A stretch of DNA of 64,000 nt. Origin: Mallotus nudiflorus (Eukaryota > Streptophyta > Magnoliopsida > Malpighiales > Euphorbiaceae). A program made the translations under genes and the position numbers. The stretch covers positions 372,001 through 436,000 of the forward strand of contig CANTUR010000069.1 of NCBI GenBank assembly GCA_947683625.1, in the 5' to 3' direction. Below, one piece after another: positions 1-12,695 of the stretch. Every line of letters begins with the position of its first letter. Within the stretch, counting starts at the first letter, position 1. Below the pieces are notes generated by a model. It did not search any database, was not told the DNA's origin, and saw only the letters and a list, made by a program, of their open reading frames with translations.

Positions 1-654
1 TTGCTCACCTTTAATAATGTTACAGTCCATAACTGCTCACAATTAGCTGTAATCCTTTCATTGCTTGCTGATGATTCTGATTAACTATAACCCTTTCATT
101 GCTTGCCCTTACTACTACAGTCCATAACTGCTCATGATTTTTGGTTGTTTGAGTCGAATGCTTTGAATTATTTCTACTAACTAATTAGCATTTTTGTTGA
201 GTAACTTTAAATTTTACAGTGTTGACTGATTAGAATTTCCCTACTGACTATTTTAATTCCGCTATGTTAACCATCTCTACAAGTTGGGTGCACCTCCTTC
301 TAGATTTACAATTCCTACAGACTTGTTGAAGTTAGTTTCAATCATGATGAATGTACAAAAGTACATTATAATACTTAAAATTTATAAGAAAATTCATCAT
401 TTTTCACAAGATAGCTTGCACTCAACGAATCTCACTAGTTTTTATTTTCATGACTATCATTTATTTGCCATTTGCAAAGGTCAAAGGCATCATTAACCAT
501 TATATTCTGAGAGCATATCTTTTACCAAGTGCAGAGCTTACTTCCACACTTAATTTTAGAGGGCATTTGCTAAACAAAACTCATGGAATTTAAGTATAAA
601 CATATCAAATTCTAAGTATTAAAATAGCCTTTGAATTATTTTTGTGCTTTTCTT

Positions 655-1005
655 CCTTACTCATGTATTCCCTTGCCTTTCTCATATTACTCAGTGTCCA
701 TTGGAAAGGTCCTTTGGATACTCATACTTGTATAGAGCATTGGAGTAAATAGAACAATTTTTGGCATGGTCCTCTTTTAGTATTCCCATGCCTTTCTTGT
801 ATTGCTCAGCGTGTGGATACTGTCAAAGGTTCTCGTTGATACCCTTACTCATTTATGAGAATTAGAGTAAATTATGCTTGCTCTTATTTTGATTCTCCTC
901 TTAGTATTCTCCTTCCTTTCTCATATTACTCAACATGGATACCCTTAGGGGATTTCGTACTTGTACTCATTTTTTAGCATTGGAGTAGCTTATATGCACA
1001 TTTAT
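655..1005. repeat. Degenerate tandem repeat, about 120-bp unit, three copies
   Basis: Three units begin near 656, 772 and 896. Each opens with a phrase like TATTCCCATGCCTTTCT, runs through ATTACTCA, then a GATACCC-type segment, and closes near ATTGGAGTAAAT. Spacing of about 116-124 bases and many mismatches suggest an old local duplication. No coding function is visible. Confidence 0.55.
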
Positions 1006-1200
1006 TATTCAAAAGACTAAAAGATACTCCAAAATTCAAGCAATTTATACTACAAGTCCATAGATTTTGTTTTTGAATTTTCTTCCACTCGTTTGGGTGC
1101 AAAGCAAGCATTAAATTGATTAAAGTTTATAAACTCTCAAGATAAACCTGCAAACTAATCTTTTGAATTTCACGAAGCTAATAAAAAAGGGCCATTATGA

Positions 1201-1320
1201 TCAAAGGTCATGAGATAGACTTTTCGGACATGATCTCATAAAATGGATGAATTTACTTTCAAAGGTCATGAGATAGACTTTTCGGACATGATCTCATAAA
1301 ATGGATGAATTTACTTTCAA
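1201..1320. repeat. Exact 58-bp tandem duplication
   Basis: The block starting TCAAAGGTCATGAGATAG at 1201 is repeated without mismatch from 1259, followed by four more matching bases. Identity of both copies in otherwise eroded DNA points to a recent duplication. Confidence 0.9.
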
Positions 1321-3519
1321 TTTATGAATTTTATAATTTAAAAGGTACTTTATTATAGAATTTAATGAAAGAGATTTATGTTACTTCCCTTTTATTATCT
1401 TGATGAGTGTTTAGTATTTGCTATCTGGCCTATTCTTATTGATGTATCGATTCCTTTCCCCTTCTTCATTCTCTTTGATTTTTCCCTTTTAATTGTGGTG
1501 ATGATGTCTCTGACCACAAAGGTCTTGATACTCCACCATTGAAGTTATGGCTTTAGGCTGCATTTGTATTTCCGCCATTCTCATTAATGTTATAGTAGAG
1601 GGCTTCATTCCTCTTATTGACATCTCTTGCAAAAAAAAAAGGCTCAGGAGTTAGAGATTTTATTTCATGATCAAATAATTTTTCAGAGTGCATTTATTTT
1701 AAGTTTTGAGTGCATTCTTCCCTTTTTAGGGCCGATGAATGTATCAATGACATGTTAAATCTTCTTATCACCATATTCCATACTTTACACTGGTCTAACT
1801 ATTGTGTAGAGATATTCCAGATGATGCTCCATATGAGACTATGGAGATGGATGTTGAATCTGAGGAGTTTGAACGTCCTATCCAACCTCTTGAGGTCACT
1901 AGGATGATCCTTTTACAAGTGTCACTATCAGCGATATTCCCTTACTGGATGGGCTCATGATTTATTAGGCTTCTGATGTCTAAAGTCCCATTGAGTACAG
2001 GTTCAGCTTGATAGAGTTACTCTTCACCTTGATAGAGTTGCTCTTCCTTTTTTTACTTCTTCAGATGCTTTATATATGAATATTCTGACTAATTTCTTGC
2101 ACTTTGTTAATACTAATTTTGAATGTTAAAAGCAAAGTATTTGCACAATCTTTCCTAGGCACAAAAACATTTCACAATAAATGTATACAAGTGTATGCAT
2201 GTTATGTACAACATGCATGATCCTAATGGGTCTCCTATTTGAAACAGAGCTATGTTTACAACTTGGAGTGTGAAAAATGGGGTGCCTCATCAATAGCCTA
2301 TAGGTTTAAGCATTAAATGCTTTGCTATTGGTATTTCTGATGTCAAAGCTTCTAATACAGTTCATTAGACTGATGACCAGGCTAGCAAGTAGGGTCCATG
2401 GCTTTACTTTAAAGCTTGTGATTGACTGACGCACTATTGAACTTTTCTTTTTGCTACTACTTTTACTGTATGATAATTGATGTATTAGCTTTTATACTTA
2501 TTTTTGCCTTGAGATCTCTTATATTGGTTCTTATACTTTAGTGTTCCATCTTCGCTCTTTGAATGCAGACTTACTGTTCTATAATTTTCTCCAGAATTAC
2601 AGTTTGCCCCCAGTTTCAAACTATTCTCATGGTCTTTTCTTCATGTGTGCAAGAGACCCAGTTCATTCACTATTGTTTTTTATCCTTTGACTTACTAACC
2701 TTATTAGTTGCAATCTCATGCTTTGAAGATGCAAAGGAGTGGACAAAATGATTGAAGTTAGTTCTTGATGATGAAATCAACTGGACTTGCACTTCAAAGA
2801 ACTCTTGAGCAAAATATGAGGCTTGATGTTGATGTAATGAATGATCAAGTTATGGGTTTGAGCCACCTGAATTGTTTATGTACAAGGGAACACTAGACTT
2901 ATAAGTAAAATTATAAAGGGTGATAAAAGATAAAACATAACTAGAATAGTGATCTCATAGCTCTGATTGTTTAGCTTTCATTATGTATTGTCTTTCCATT
3001 CAGATACTTATATAGTATGATAAAGACAAATATGCGATATTTGAACAAAGATTTCAAATTCAATTTTACTTATTCATTAGGGTAAAAATGAGAACATTCA
3101 TTACATCATATGGTATAACTCCTATTATCAGCTAGTCCTAAAATTTTCTTCTCTAATTTTTACATTACTATTTTTTTTCTTTTTTCTCTCTCTTTTTTTT
3201 TCTCTTTTTTATCATTATTTTTATTTTTTTTCCTCAAATTTCCTATCTTCTGAAGTTACATCATGTAATATATGAATGTTCTTTGAATTTGCATTTGTGC
3301 CCATGTTGAATGATTCTAATTGAATTGAATTTATGTCAAACATGCAAATGTGATTAATATCATAATGCACAATGCCAGTAGCATGTACATTACATAAGTA
3401 AGTATAATCAAAATTTATATCATCAATCACTAAAACTAAAAAAGTTCTAAAGAAACTAAAGTTTTATTCAAAGAAGACAATAAGAAAAATTATTTTCTAT
3501 TCTAGATGCTAAGGATGTT

Positions 3520-5230
3520 GGGTCTCAAGGTGGTTTTCCTTCAAATGGCTAACATAACAGCTATTCTGGTATCTTTTTGCCAACTATCTTTATGACTTCA
3601 TCTTTCTATACCTCAACTGTGCATTTTTCTTTCTTATTTAGTAGCTTTTCATCATCAAACTCATCACCCCATCCTATAGGTATAATTGACTCGAAGGGTA
3701 TGTCAAATGAAGGTGGTTTAGTGTAAAACACCTTATAGTCAAACTTGCTTGAAGGCTGACCCAATAAGTCTTATGCTCTTTCCAGGTCTTCAGGGGCATT
3801 AGGAGATTTCTCATTGGTTTTAAGGTGTAGGTCCTCAAAGGAGCTTAGCACTTCTTCCTCACTAACTCCTGAGTTAATTAACATGGTAGCTAAGGGTGGT
3901 ATGTTTTGGTAGTTTGGGAAAGGATTATTCCTGGTGCTTGGGTTTTTGAGGTCTGTGATCTTTCTAAAGTCTAGAAGGTTTTGGATTTCATGTTTGAGGC
4001 AGATGTAGTTATCCATGGAGTGTTATAGGTTCTGATGGAATTTGCAATGCTTGTTTGGGTTATAGTTTGGGGCATTTGGGTTTAGTGGGTTTGGATTAGG
4101 TAAAGGTTGAAGTAAGCCTTTTTGCATTAGGCACTATAAGACTTTTGACAAAGGTTAGTTAAAATTGGAGAATCTTCTGGGTTGTTGAATAGCATGGATT
4201 CCCACAACCCGACTAGCATTTCCTTGTTGTATGCCCCCAATTGGGTAATTTCTCGCTTCGGTGCTTCTAGCAATCTTCTTCTTCTCACTTTCAATCTCCT
4301 TAGCTTGTAACCTATCATCATAAAGGTCTATAAATGTTTTGGGATTCATCATTTACAATCTCTCAACCAAATTAGGTGACACGTTACAGACTATCATCCT
4401 AACCTGATTTTTCCCAACCAACTTTTTTTTCATTAATCCTTTTTTGTTCATAAATTTGGTCAAGAAATCATAAAAGGATTCATTTAATTTTTGCTTAGTT
4501 AGTTCCAAATCCCTAATGGACACTTCCAATCTAGTGTTATAATCATACTATTTTAAAAAAGTAGTATATAGTTCTTTCCAGTCAGTCCTTACAAACTTTT
4601 CCAACCCATGATACCAGTTTACAACCATTCCCTCTAAAGACAGAACAAATAACCAATGATCACTGCTAAGGGAGCCTTAGTAGTGCTCATAGTTATTGTT
4701 TACTGACTGAGATGAATCTTAGGATCTCCAGTTCCATTAAACTTCTACAGTTGAGGCATTTTGAACTTCTCATGTAGCTTATTACCCTCCGTTAGCATCA
4801 TATCATCAAAGTCAAATGAATATCTCATGCCTTGTCCTCTAATTAGCTCTTCCATCTTGGATATTTTCTGGGTTAGTGCTTGCATCTGCTTGGACTCATG
4901 GTCTTGTACTAGTTCAAGTGATTCTCTCTTTGCATTTTTTATCATGTAGTTCTTAACATTATCAAGATTTACATCAATAATAAGTGGGTTTCTAGCAACA
5001 AATTGCCACCCAGCATTATTGGTAGTAGGTGGAGCATTTACAGTAAGTGGGATAGCTGTAGTAGTAGGTGGTTGCCTAATTGCAAGTGGTGGTATGACAG
5101 CAGCAACAAGTTGCATTAATCCAGATAAAGCCTGTCTCAGTGCATTTTGCATCATAGACCTCATGTCATCCATCAAAGTTCCCTTGATGTCTTCTAAGGT
5201 ATAGTTCCCTCCCTGTTGTTATTCCATCTC
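3520..5230 (-). pseudogene. gag: Decayed gag of a TAT/Ogre-type Ty3/gypsy element
   Basis: Gag forms the structural shell of a retrotransposon particle. Read on the minus strand from about 5230, the sequence gives a Gln/Met-rich start, a coiled segment (SKQMQALTQKISKMEELI), the phrase KLHEKFKMPQL, then a capsid-like helical region, and near 4035 a C-x2-H-type zinc-finger remnant (CKFHQNL, stop, HSMDNY) followed by LKHEIQNLLD. This order matches gag of Ogre-like TAT elements. At least two frame changes and several stops occur, so it is dead. The longest surviving frame is 4745-5176. No protease or reverse transcriptase follows to the left, so the element is truncated near 3500. The lineage is recognised by motif, not by database search. 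Confidence 0.7.
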
Positions 5231-6143
5231 TTCTATTTAAGTTGGTATAGCTAAAGCGGGTTAATAGGGCTCTTTTCCAAACTACAAAGGATCTCTTTAG
5301 CTGTTGATTTTAGACTCAAATTAGTTCTCACTAATCTGCCACTACTCCATTTCTAAACATAAGAAGACCTGAATGAATCTATGATGGTCGTGAAAGAAAG
5401 TGTTCATATGATGCATGAAATACATGTATACATGATGCTACTTATTATGCAACAAGTAGCAAATAGCAAGTATCAATAACATGTACGACATTCATCCTTC
5501 TAACCTTATTCCTCCCACACACGTGTTTAATGGTGAGTCTCTTTTTTTAGGATTTTTAGTCTTGGTCTTAATATCAATAGGGGATATTAAGAATTGACGT
5601 GCATGCCAAATCTCTTTTAAAGCAATAAAAGCATGGAAACAGTATTTCTAGGTATAAAGGTCTGGCCCAATCTTTATTAGCCCATATGGGTTCTTTAAAG
5701 TATGGGCTTAGGCTTTTATGGATAGAAATACCTCATGGAAACATACACAAGAAATTTGGGTAATTCTAGGAGAAGTAACTACGCCATTATATATGGTTAA
5801 GGTCCGGTGAAAAGTCAAGGTTCCTTAGTAAGATGCCCTCCTTTAAGACTTGAGTTACAGGCCAAGGTCAGAGGGGCCCAGCATCTTTTGAAAACTCAAG
5901 AGAAGATTACCCCCCTTAAGGACTTGGGTTACAGTCTCTAGTCAGATGAGCCTGGTAATCTCTCTTGAACTGATTTAAGGCTAAGAGTGATGGTTAGCCA
6001 ATTTATAACTCCATAAAGCTAGTGGAATCATGGAATCATAAACCAACACCATCGGTTAATAGAAACATGCAGAATGAATACAAGAATAAAATAATAATTA
6101 ATAAAATAATTCTAAATAACATAAGTAGAATCAATATCTCTTA
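5231..6143 (-). other. Untranslated leader of the TAT/Ogre-type remnant
   Basis: About 0.9 kb without coding potential lies between the gag start and the primer-binding site, where the 5' leader of the minus-strand element is expected. It is AT-rich with a few GC-richer blocks around 5780-5970. Some Ogre elements carry an extra ORF before gag; none is visible here. Confidence 0.5.
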
Positions 6144-6161
6144 TCCCCAATGGAGTTGCCA
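6144..6161 (-). other. Primer-binding site, Ogre type
   Basis: On the minus strand this reads TGGCAACTCCATTGGGGA, close to the TGGCGACTC...GGGGA site typical of Ogre-like elements, which is matched to a tRNA-Arg in that group. It sits about 0.9 kb upstream of the gag remnant in the same orientation. The 5' LTR should start just to the right, but its end is too eroded for me to fix. Confidence 0.65.
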
Positions 6162-7130
6162 CTATAGACGACAGGGTTTAGCACATGCCCAACATTTTAG
6201 CAACCGCGACACTGTTTGAGCTTAGGGCTCTAGAGAACACACTAATCATTATAATAAAGACATGGTCTGGAGATAAGGAGTTACCACCCAAGGTAATAAC
6301 TGGGAAAAATTGAAAAATGGTGGTACTCAATTCCCTAAAAGAAAGGTAGCACCACAACCAAGAGATTTTGGGTACAAAATACTAACTTCTTTTAGTCTCG
6401 TGTTCTTTTAGAATTACTTTATGAATTACTATCTTAATATCTATTTACATGCAATTTCATATAAATCCTTTTTAAAACAATCAACTCCAGGAAAACTAGT
6501 TATGAAATATACAAGTAAACAATGTATTCATTTAAATCATAATCCCTAGGTTATTCTAATCTATATTGATTTTAACGTTGTTGTCGCCACTACTACTAAC
6601 TTCTTCTAGTCAAGAAATTGGGCCTAATCCTCTAAGCCTTCATGCCCTTTCTAAGCTAGACTCCCAACCTTAACCTCGATGGTTAAAGGGTAGTTCTTAG
6701 CTTAATCATTGGTCCATGGCTCAAGTAATCCATTCTGGTCGTATGTTGGATTGCCCAGGTCAGTGAACATTAGTGGCAAAACTTAACTCTCCTACTCAAT
6801 AACTTAAACAAACTTGTTGACCTTAGTAATAATAAACCTTAATTTTGATCTTAAAAAACTTAATTTTGAGAATTTAATTTTTTCATTTAAGTGTACATAA
6901 GTTAGGACTCCATTGGAAGTTAAAATGAAGTATGATTATATTGGGTTGATTCAACCTCTGAGATTCAAGGAGGCTTTTGAAATCCTTAGAGCTTTATAAT
7001 GAGAAAATTATCTCGTTTATATTCAAATTAGACATCGTGAACTTTCTGAATTGGGCTTTCTTGTCAAAATCAGAGTTTATTTGGGTATGCAAAGATTAAG
7101 TCAAAGTCAACATATGAAGCTACCATTTCA
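6162..7130. other. Unassigned; possibly LTR debris
   Basis: No coding region. The first part should be LTR of the Ogre-type remnant if that element once continued to the right, but no second LTR copy is in the window to prove it. Confidence 0.3.
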
Positions 7131-7706
7131 GATTACACAGCTCTTAGTATTTTAGACATATCTTGAGTTATAGAAGTTCAATTGAGGTGATTAAAAATGA
7201 TCTGGAAAGTTAGATCAAATATCTACAACGTTAATGAAGAAAGTTTAGGCAAATTAAGACGTATTCAATATAAAATCATGGGTTAAACTTGTGCATAGTT
7301 GTCTGATAGTAGTCTACATTTTAGATTGCATAGATCTTAGTATTTTGGACATATCTTGAGTTAAAAATATCCAATTGAGGTGATTAAAATTGATATGAAA
7401 ATATAAATCAAATATCTATAACTTTTATGAAGAAAGTTTTGGCAAATTCAAACGTCTTCAATATAAAATCATGGGTTCAACTTGTGCATAGCTGTTTGAC
7501 ATTAGTTTGCATTTTAGATTGCACAGCTCTTAGTATTTTGGACATATCTTGAGTTAAAGAAACCTAATTAAGATGATTCAAAATGATATGGAAATATAAG
7601 TCAAATATTTACAACTTTTATCAAGAAAGTATAGACAAAATAAAACTTCTTTAGTAGCCAATTATGGTTTCAATCCTTGCATAGCTGTTTGACAACATCA
7701 CCTTCA
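7131..7706. repeat. 193-bp tandem repeat, three copies
   Basis: Units start at 7131, 7324 and 7517 with GATTRCAYAG and share TTAGTATTTTGGACATATC and the phrase ATCATGGGTT. Spacing is 193 bases for both steps. The third copy is more diverged near its end. The array lies directly upstream of an LTR-like promoter region, where repeated U3 segments are common. Confidence 0.8.
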
Positions 7707-7797
7707 ATAATTCAAAATTATAAACATTGAATTCAAAATATCGACATTGGACACATTATTTACACCTCCAACAGCTATATTTTTTAGATTTTTTATC

Positions 7798-7805
7798 TAT
7801 ATAAA
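7798..7805 (+). promoter_or_regulatory. TATA box candidate of LTR remnant
   Basis: TATATAAA placed about 90 bases after the last 193-bp repeat unit. It fits an LTR promoter; no transcription evidence is available. Confidence 0.35.
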
Positions 7806-8340
7806 CAACTCAAAAGCTGAATGGAAGTTAAGAAACTTATTTATCATTCATTCTTCTTAAGCTTTCAATTGAGCTCTTAAATTCTCTTAAACAATTCTTT
7901 ATTTGTATAACTTTATGAGAGTTGGGTGTGTGTTAGAAATATAATTTCTCTTCATCTTAAATCTTAGGATAGATTAAAAGGGAAATGAGATTTATTTCTA
8001 AAGAAATTGGTTTAAGTGTTGTCCATTAAAACACTTAGGATTTGGTTTTTTGAGTGAGGCTTAAAAACTCAAGTTTTAAGGTTGTAAGAGTGAGCCATAA
8101 AATTTTTTTATAATTTCAATCTTTTGAATAAGATTGTGGGTGATTGAAAATCCTAACTTAGGGATGAGTTAGGTGGAGACGTAGGATTATTGTTGAATCC
8201 GAACTCCTTAAATTTTTATGTTCTTCATTCTTCCTTCTCAACTTCCATTCAATTCTTACAAAGAATTCTTTTAATTTCTCAATTTTATTTGATAGTCTTA
8301 TTCAACCCCCTCCCCTTCTAGGACTCTTTTCAAAACCCAA

Positions 8341-10225
8341 CTAAAAAATTAACCACTACTCATAGGTAGTGGTTGTGGTTCCTTGATGTCATTAACTAAA
8401 GTTCTTATTTTATTTTTCAATTTTTACTTTTACTTTTCCTTTAGAAGACGACTCAAATCTCAATTAAAAGGCTACACCTGTGATCTCAAGTCCATTAATA
8501 TGAATATGAACTCTTCTCTTTTCTTCAATGTTTCAATGGATGTATGTTTTCCTCTATGAACTTTAGTAATATATTATCCTCTAGTAAGCTTTAGCAATCT
8601 ATTGAATTGTGGGTGATGTTTGGAACTAACTTTATTTTCACATGCTCTTCATTTTTAGAGAGTATTTTCTTTCTTTTCACTAAATTGGGGTTTTAAATTA
8701 AAGTAATGTCAGTGGAGAGACGGACAAGTAAAAAGGGTAAGGAAGTTTTAAAAGTGATTTTAAGTGTAAGTTTCAACTTAGCAAAATGAAATCATAAAGA
8801 TTTAGTGAATATATGCTTAAAGATAGATTGCATCGCTAGTCTGTTTTAGCAGGATGAAATCATAAAATTTGAACAAATGCTTTCCATTTTGCTATGTTGT
8901 CTTCTTACATACATCAAACTTGCTTTAAATTTTGCTTTGTAATACATTACTCTTAACTACAAATCCTTGGAAAAGATTAAACCTTTGTAAAATATACATT
9001 CTAATCATGAAAATTTTTTAATTTGGAGAAGTGCTCATTTCCTTTAAAACCTAAATTTTTTTTAATATTCTTCTATGGGATTAAAAGGTTGTATTTTATT
9101 ATGATTTTGTCATATTTTTTTAAAGGTCTGGTCTACCGTCAAGTGGGTGTATATGGGAGGTTGTTGTTATGTAACCTTTATTAGGGTTATTTGCAAAGCA
9201 AATAGTGGATTGGAATTTAAGAAATGGTTTTTTGTTAGTAGTTCATTGATTCATAGATTTACAATCAGATTTGTAAATAATAATAATAAAATATTATTTT
9301 AACTTTAATTTTTTTTTAAAAAGAAAAAGAAAAAATTCATTGCTACCTAGTTTTTTAATCGTTAAATACTTATTAATTTTAAAGGGAGAGAAATTTATGT
9401 TAGAAGTTTAAAAGTGATTATTGCTTTTAGATATGTTATTGAAATAAATATAAATATGCTATTACTTTTAAATTTTAAGAAGTATTGATGAAGTAATCCT
9501 AAATCATCATAATTATTGTCTCTCTTGTCACTAAATTGTAGTTTAAACACCCACTTATTAGATGTCAAAGTGTGAAAATTTTGAATTGCTTTTTTTTTTT
9601 TTTTTTTGCTAGGCTTGAATCTAAGTTAATTGATAAAATTAGAGGGAAAGATTTGGTGTAATGCTTCACATTTAGGAACTCAAATTTGTTGCATATAGAA
9701 GTGTTTATGATTAGTCATCATCATCAACTAAATGTTTAAATGGAGTTTGATATTAAAAAATCTAGGATTCTTATTGAAGTTAGGTGTGACATTATTAGTC
9801 AATAGCTTGGATTGTAAATGTAATGTAATAACAAGTTGGGATTTACACATCTGTAACAATCTTGTGTCTTTTTCACTTTAGTGACCTGGATTATATGTTT
9901 GGTCCTACAAGTCTCCCCATTTAAATTCACTCAAATTGTTACTTGTGTGAATTAATAGAAAAAGAGAGTATTTTTTATTTACATTTCTCATCAAATAAGG
10001 CTTCTTTGATTTACAATTTAAAGAAGTCTAAATTAATAATTAAAAAAGAAGGAAGTATTTTTGTGTTAAATAATTAAAATTTGAGTCTATATTTTTTCAA
10101 TTGTGTTAAAAATTAACAAAACTTATTAATTAAAATTTTTGTTACACAATAAGTTTAAGAAGTAATTAAAAATGATACTTAAAAATAGTATATTTTCTTA
10201 ATATTATTCATATATGATACAAATA
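8341..10225. other. Unassigned AT-rich DNA
   Basis: No gene is visible. A 9-bp inverted repeat with a 6-base spacer (AACCACTAC, spacer TCATAG, GTAGTGGTT; 8351-8374) can form a small hairpin. A T run lies near 9589-9608. The rest is low-complexity AT-rich sequence. Confidence 0.5.
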
Positions 10226-10333
10226 AAACAATATATTATCTGAATATTTTAAATATCTTAAACTCAATATAGTATCTAAACTTAAAATAGTATCTAAACT
10301 CAAAACTGTATCTAACCTCAAAACTATATTAGA
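10226..10333. repeat. Left part of split ~19-bp minisatellite
   Basis: Degenerate repeats of the type GTATCTAAACTCAAAAT run up to the left end of the Mutator-like element. The same repeat, same orientation, resumes directly after its right end at about 17981, so the element landed inside one array. Confidence 0.65.
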
Positions 10334-10341
10334 AAACTAAA

Positions 10342-10640
10342 GGGTAATTTTCACTTATGGTACTAAGATTTTCATCTCTATATCACTGTGGTATTCAACT
10401 TTCAAATAGTAACATAAAACCTTCCCACCTTTGGTTCAATTATCAATAAAGTGTCCAAACAAAATTTCTGACCAACGAGGATGACATAGTGATGACGTGT
10501 AGGCTAAAGTGGACCAGAAAGTGCCATGCTGCTCTAATAACTTGTGACATGTCAGTGTCCTTGGTGATGTGGCGCCAAGTGTTTCCACATCAAATGCCAC
10601 TCCATCTCTCTCCCTTCCATAACTTTACAATTTAATTTTT
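10342..10640 (+). repeat. Left terminal inverted repeat of Mutator-like element
   Basis: Pairs with 17690-17980 on the opposite strand. Shared blocks include the terminal TAATTTTCAC, ACCTTTGGTTCAATTATC and GTGGCGCCA-type segments. A weaker continuation reaches about 10740, where CTAGCCAAACATC matches ACCAACCAAACACTC of the other arm. Confidence 0.65.
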
Positions 10641-12687
10641 AATTTTTTAATTAAATTTATTTTTCAATTTTTCCTTTAGTTTCCCACTAGCCAAACATCA
10701 TTTTTTTCTTAATTAAGAATTATTTCCCTTTAACTTAATATTCAAAATAGTCATAAAATAATTGTTACCCTTCAACAAAACAACAACACATCAAGAAACA
10801 TTAAAAACCAATAAAGATTACATCTTTGAGTACCTAAACTTGCAAAAGCATAAGAAAAGACCAAAAACAAGAAGAAAGACTCCAACTTTAATAGATAAAA
10901 CTTTAGCACCAAAATGAGCAAAACTCATCTAAATATAAAAACAAGTAGAAAAAATGTAAGGGAAAACAAAACACCAACTGTGTTCTGAGCAGAGACAATT
11001 TCATCAAGAGGACGAATAGATGTCATAGTAGCACCAAGTTTAGAGAAAAAAAAGAAGGAGATTGAAGCACTTGCTCCTATTGGTGATACTCACTAGAAAC
11101 GAACACATTTTGGCAATCCAAAATAAAAACTAAAAAAACCCAAGAACCTAATAAAGGAAAGATTATGATAAAATTAAGGATTAAAGAGCAAAGAGAAAGT
11201 GAACAACAACAATGGAAAAATAATCAATTATTTTTGCTTTTTCAAAAAAATCAATTTCTCAAACAATAACACCATTAGCACAAAATTATAGCCACCACCA
11301 CCATCATCGTTGATGTCGCTACAACCAAACAACAACAACAACAACAACATAAGATCTATTAAAATTTTAGATGAGAAATGTTCATATCTAAATGAAATTT
11401 CTATCTTTGCTTTCATTAAGAAAAAATAATGGATGAGATCTGTAAGGAACAATAATAGTGGTATCGTCCATAAGAGAGACTTTTGTTGAGGTTTGGTTGG
11501 TAGTCTCTGGTCAGTGAGGAATGATCTTAGAAAGCTATTAACACTATCATGTGAAGGAATCAATTGCACACATCAGAATATGAGTGGAAGCATGGTGTGA
11601 GCATGAAACCAATTAGGATAAATTTTAAAAAAATTTCCTAGTGTGTAACCCTTACATGAAGGCAAGCATTCCAAAACCACCAAGATCATAACACATTGAA
11701 TTTACATAACTAATTGCTTGCATGTTTAATAGACAACATATATCAAAGATTCACAAAACAACCAAAATACAAAGCATGGCAAGATACGTACATATAGAGT
11801 TTAGTAACACTTACAAACTCTAAATGTCGACAGGACGCTCGGTAGGATTTAGGAAATGGTTGATGCAAATATACAAGCACTTAGCTCCCCAAGTGTGAAG
11901 CCTCTAGTTTGAAACACACAAGTGGCACTGGAATGACTCCAAGCTATTAAAGTATCTCTACCCACAGGTTCCTATTCATTGGTGACCCGAAAGCTTGCTT
12001 GAGGTCCTCTCTTTGCTTGGATAATATAGGATTTTCTTACCTCCTTTGGATGTAGCCTTCACTTGCACAATTCCTGTACAAAGGATGATGATAATGGACT
12101 TATGAAGAAACATAACTCTTGTATTTCTCACTCACACACTCATAAAACTTAGAAGAAAGATGAAGAATAAGACTTAACTTTTTTTTCTCTCTTAGTGCTT
12201 TCTCTACAATGTAAGTGGTAAGTAAAGTATCAAGTGTGTAAAGCAACTCCACTAACTTAGTGTATGTATGTAAGAGACTAATTTGCATGTGTAGAGATTC
12301 TCCACTAACTCAAGATTGAGTATAGGATAAGCAATCTCATGCATGTGCTTACTTTTTCACTTTAAGTATAAAATAAGTTATCTCATGCATGTAAAGATTG
12401 ACTATTAACTTAAGGTGCATTCTTCTGACACATCTCCATGTTGTCAACCATGCAATCATATTGTATGTAAAGCTATGCTTAGGCAGCCACCATGCAAGCA
12501 TGATCATCACATGGTTATGCTTATGTGGCACCTCCTTTAGTAAGTGCGCTTTAGGCTTACTTAACTCTTAAATGAGTCCATCTCTACAACATCCATTAAT
12601 TAGTTTTATGGGCTTTACTTAACACTTAAAGAAGGCCCATATTAATAATACACCTAATTTTCCAAGCCCATGCATCAACTATTAAGC

Positions 12688-12695
12688 TATATATA
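12688..12695 (-). promoter_or_regulatory. TATA box candidate of the solo LTR
   Basis: TATATATA, about 1.3 kb from the LTR 5' end once the inner insertion is removed. This is a plausible LTR promoter position. Confidence 0.4.

Larger units (their letters stand above)
1..3100. other. Unassigned AT-rich DNA
   Basis: No coding region here survives inspection; open frames are short and lack recognisable motifs. The plus strand at about 1803-1915 encodes an acidic stretch (DAPYETMEMDVESEEF) that could be an eroded retroelement or gene fragment, but I cannot place it. Three weakly similar T/C-rich units and one exact tandem duplication are listed separately. A T-rich tract lies at about 3167-3232. 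Confidence 0.5.
7131..8340 (+). mobile_element. Probable LTR remnant, plus strand
   Basis: A repeated upstream block, a TATA-like box (TATATAAA at 7798-7805), a T/C-rich leader-like region, the segment GTGGAGACGTAGGATTATTG near 8171 and a final C-rich CCCCCTCCCCTTCTAGGAC near 8310 together look like the U3-R-U5 order of a retrotransposon LTR. I could not find clean TG/CA ends, a target duplication or a second copy. The superfamily is unknown. Confidence 0.35.

Noticed and set aside
11228..11569. 113-codon minus-strand frame
   Set aside because: It crosses the border of the solo LTR at 11550 and is a Leu/Gly low-complexity chance frame.
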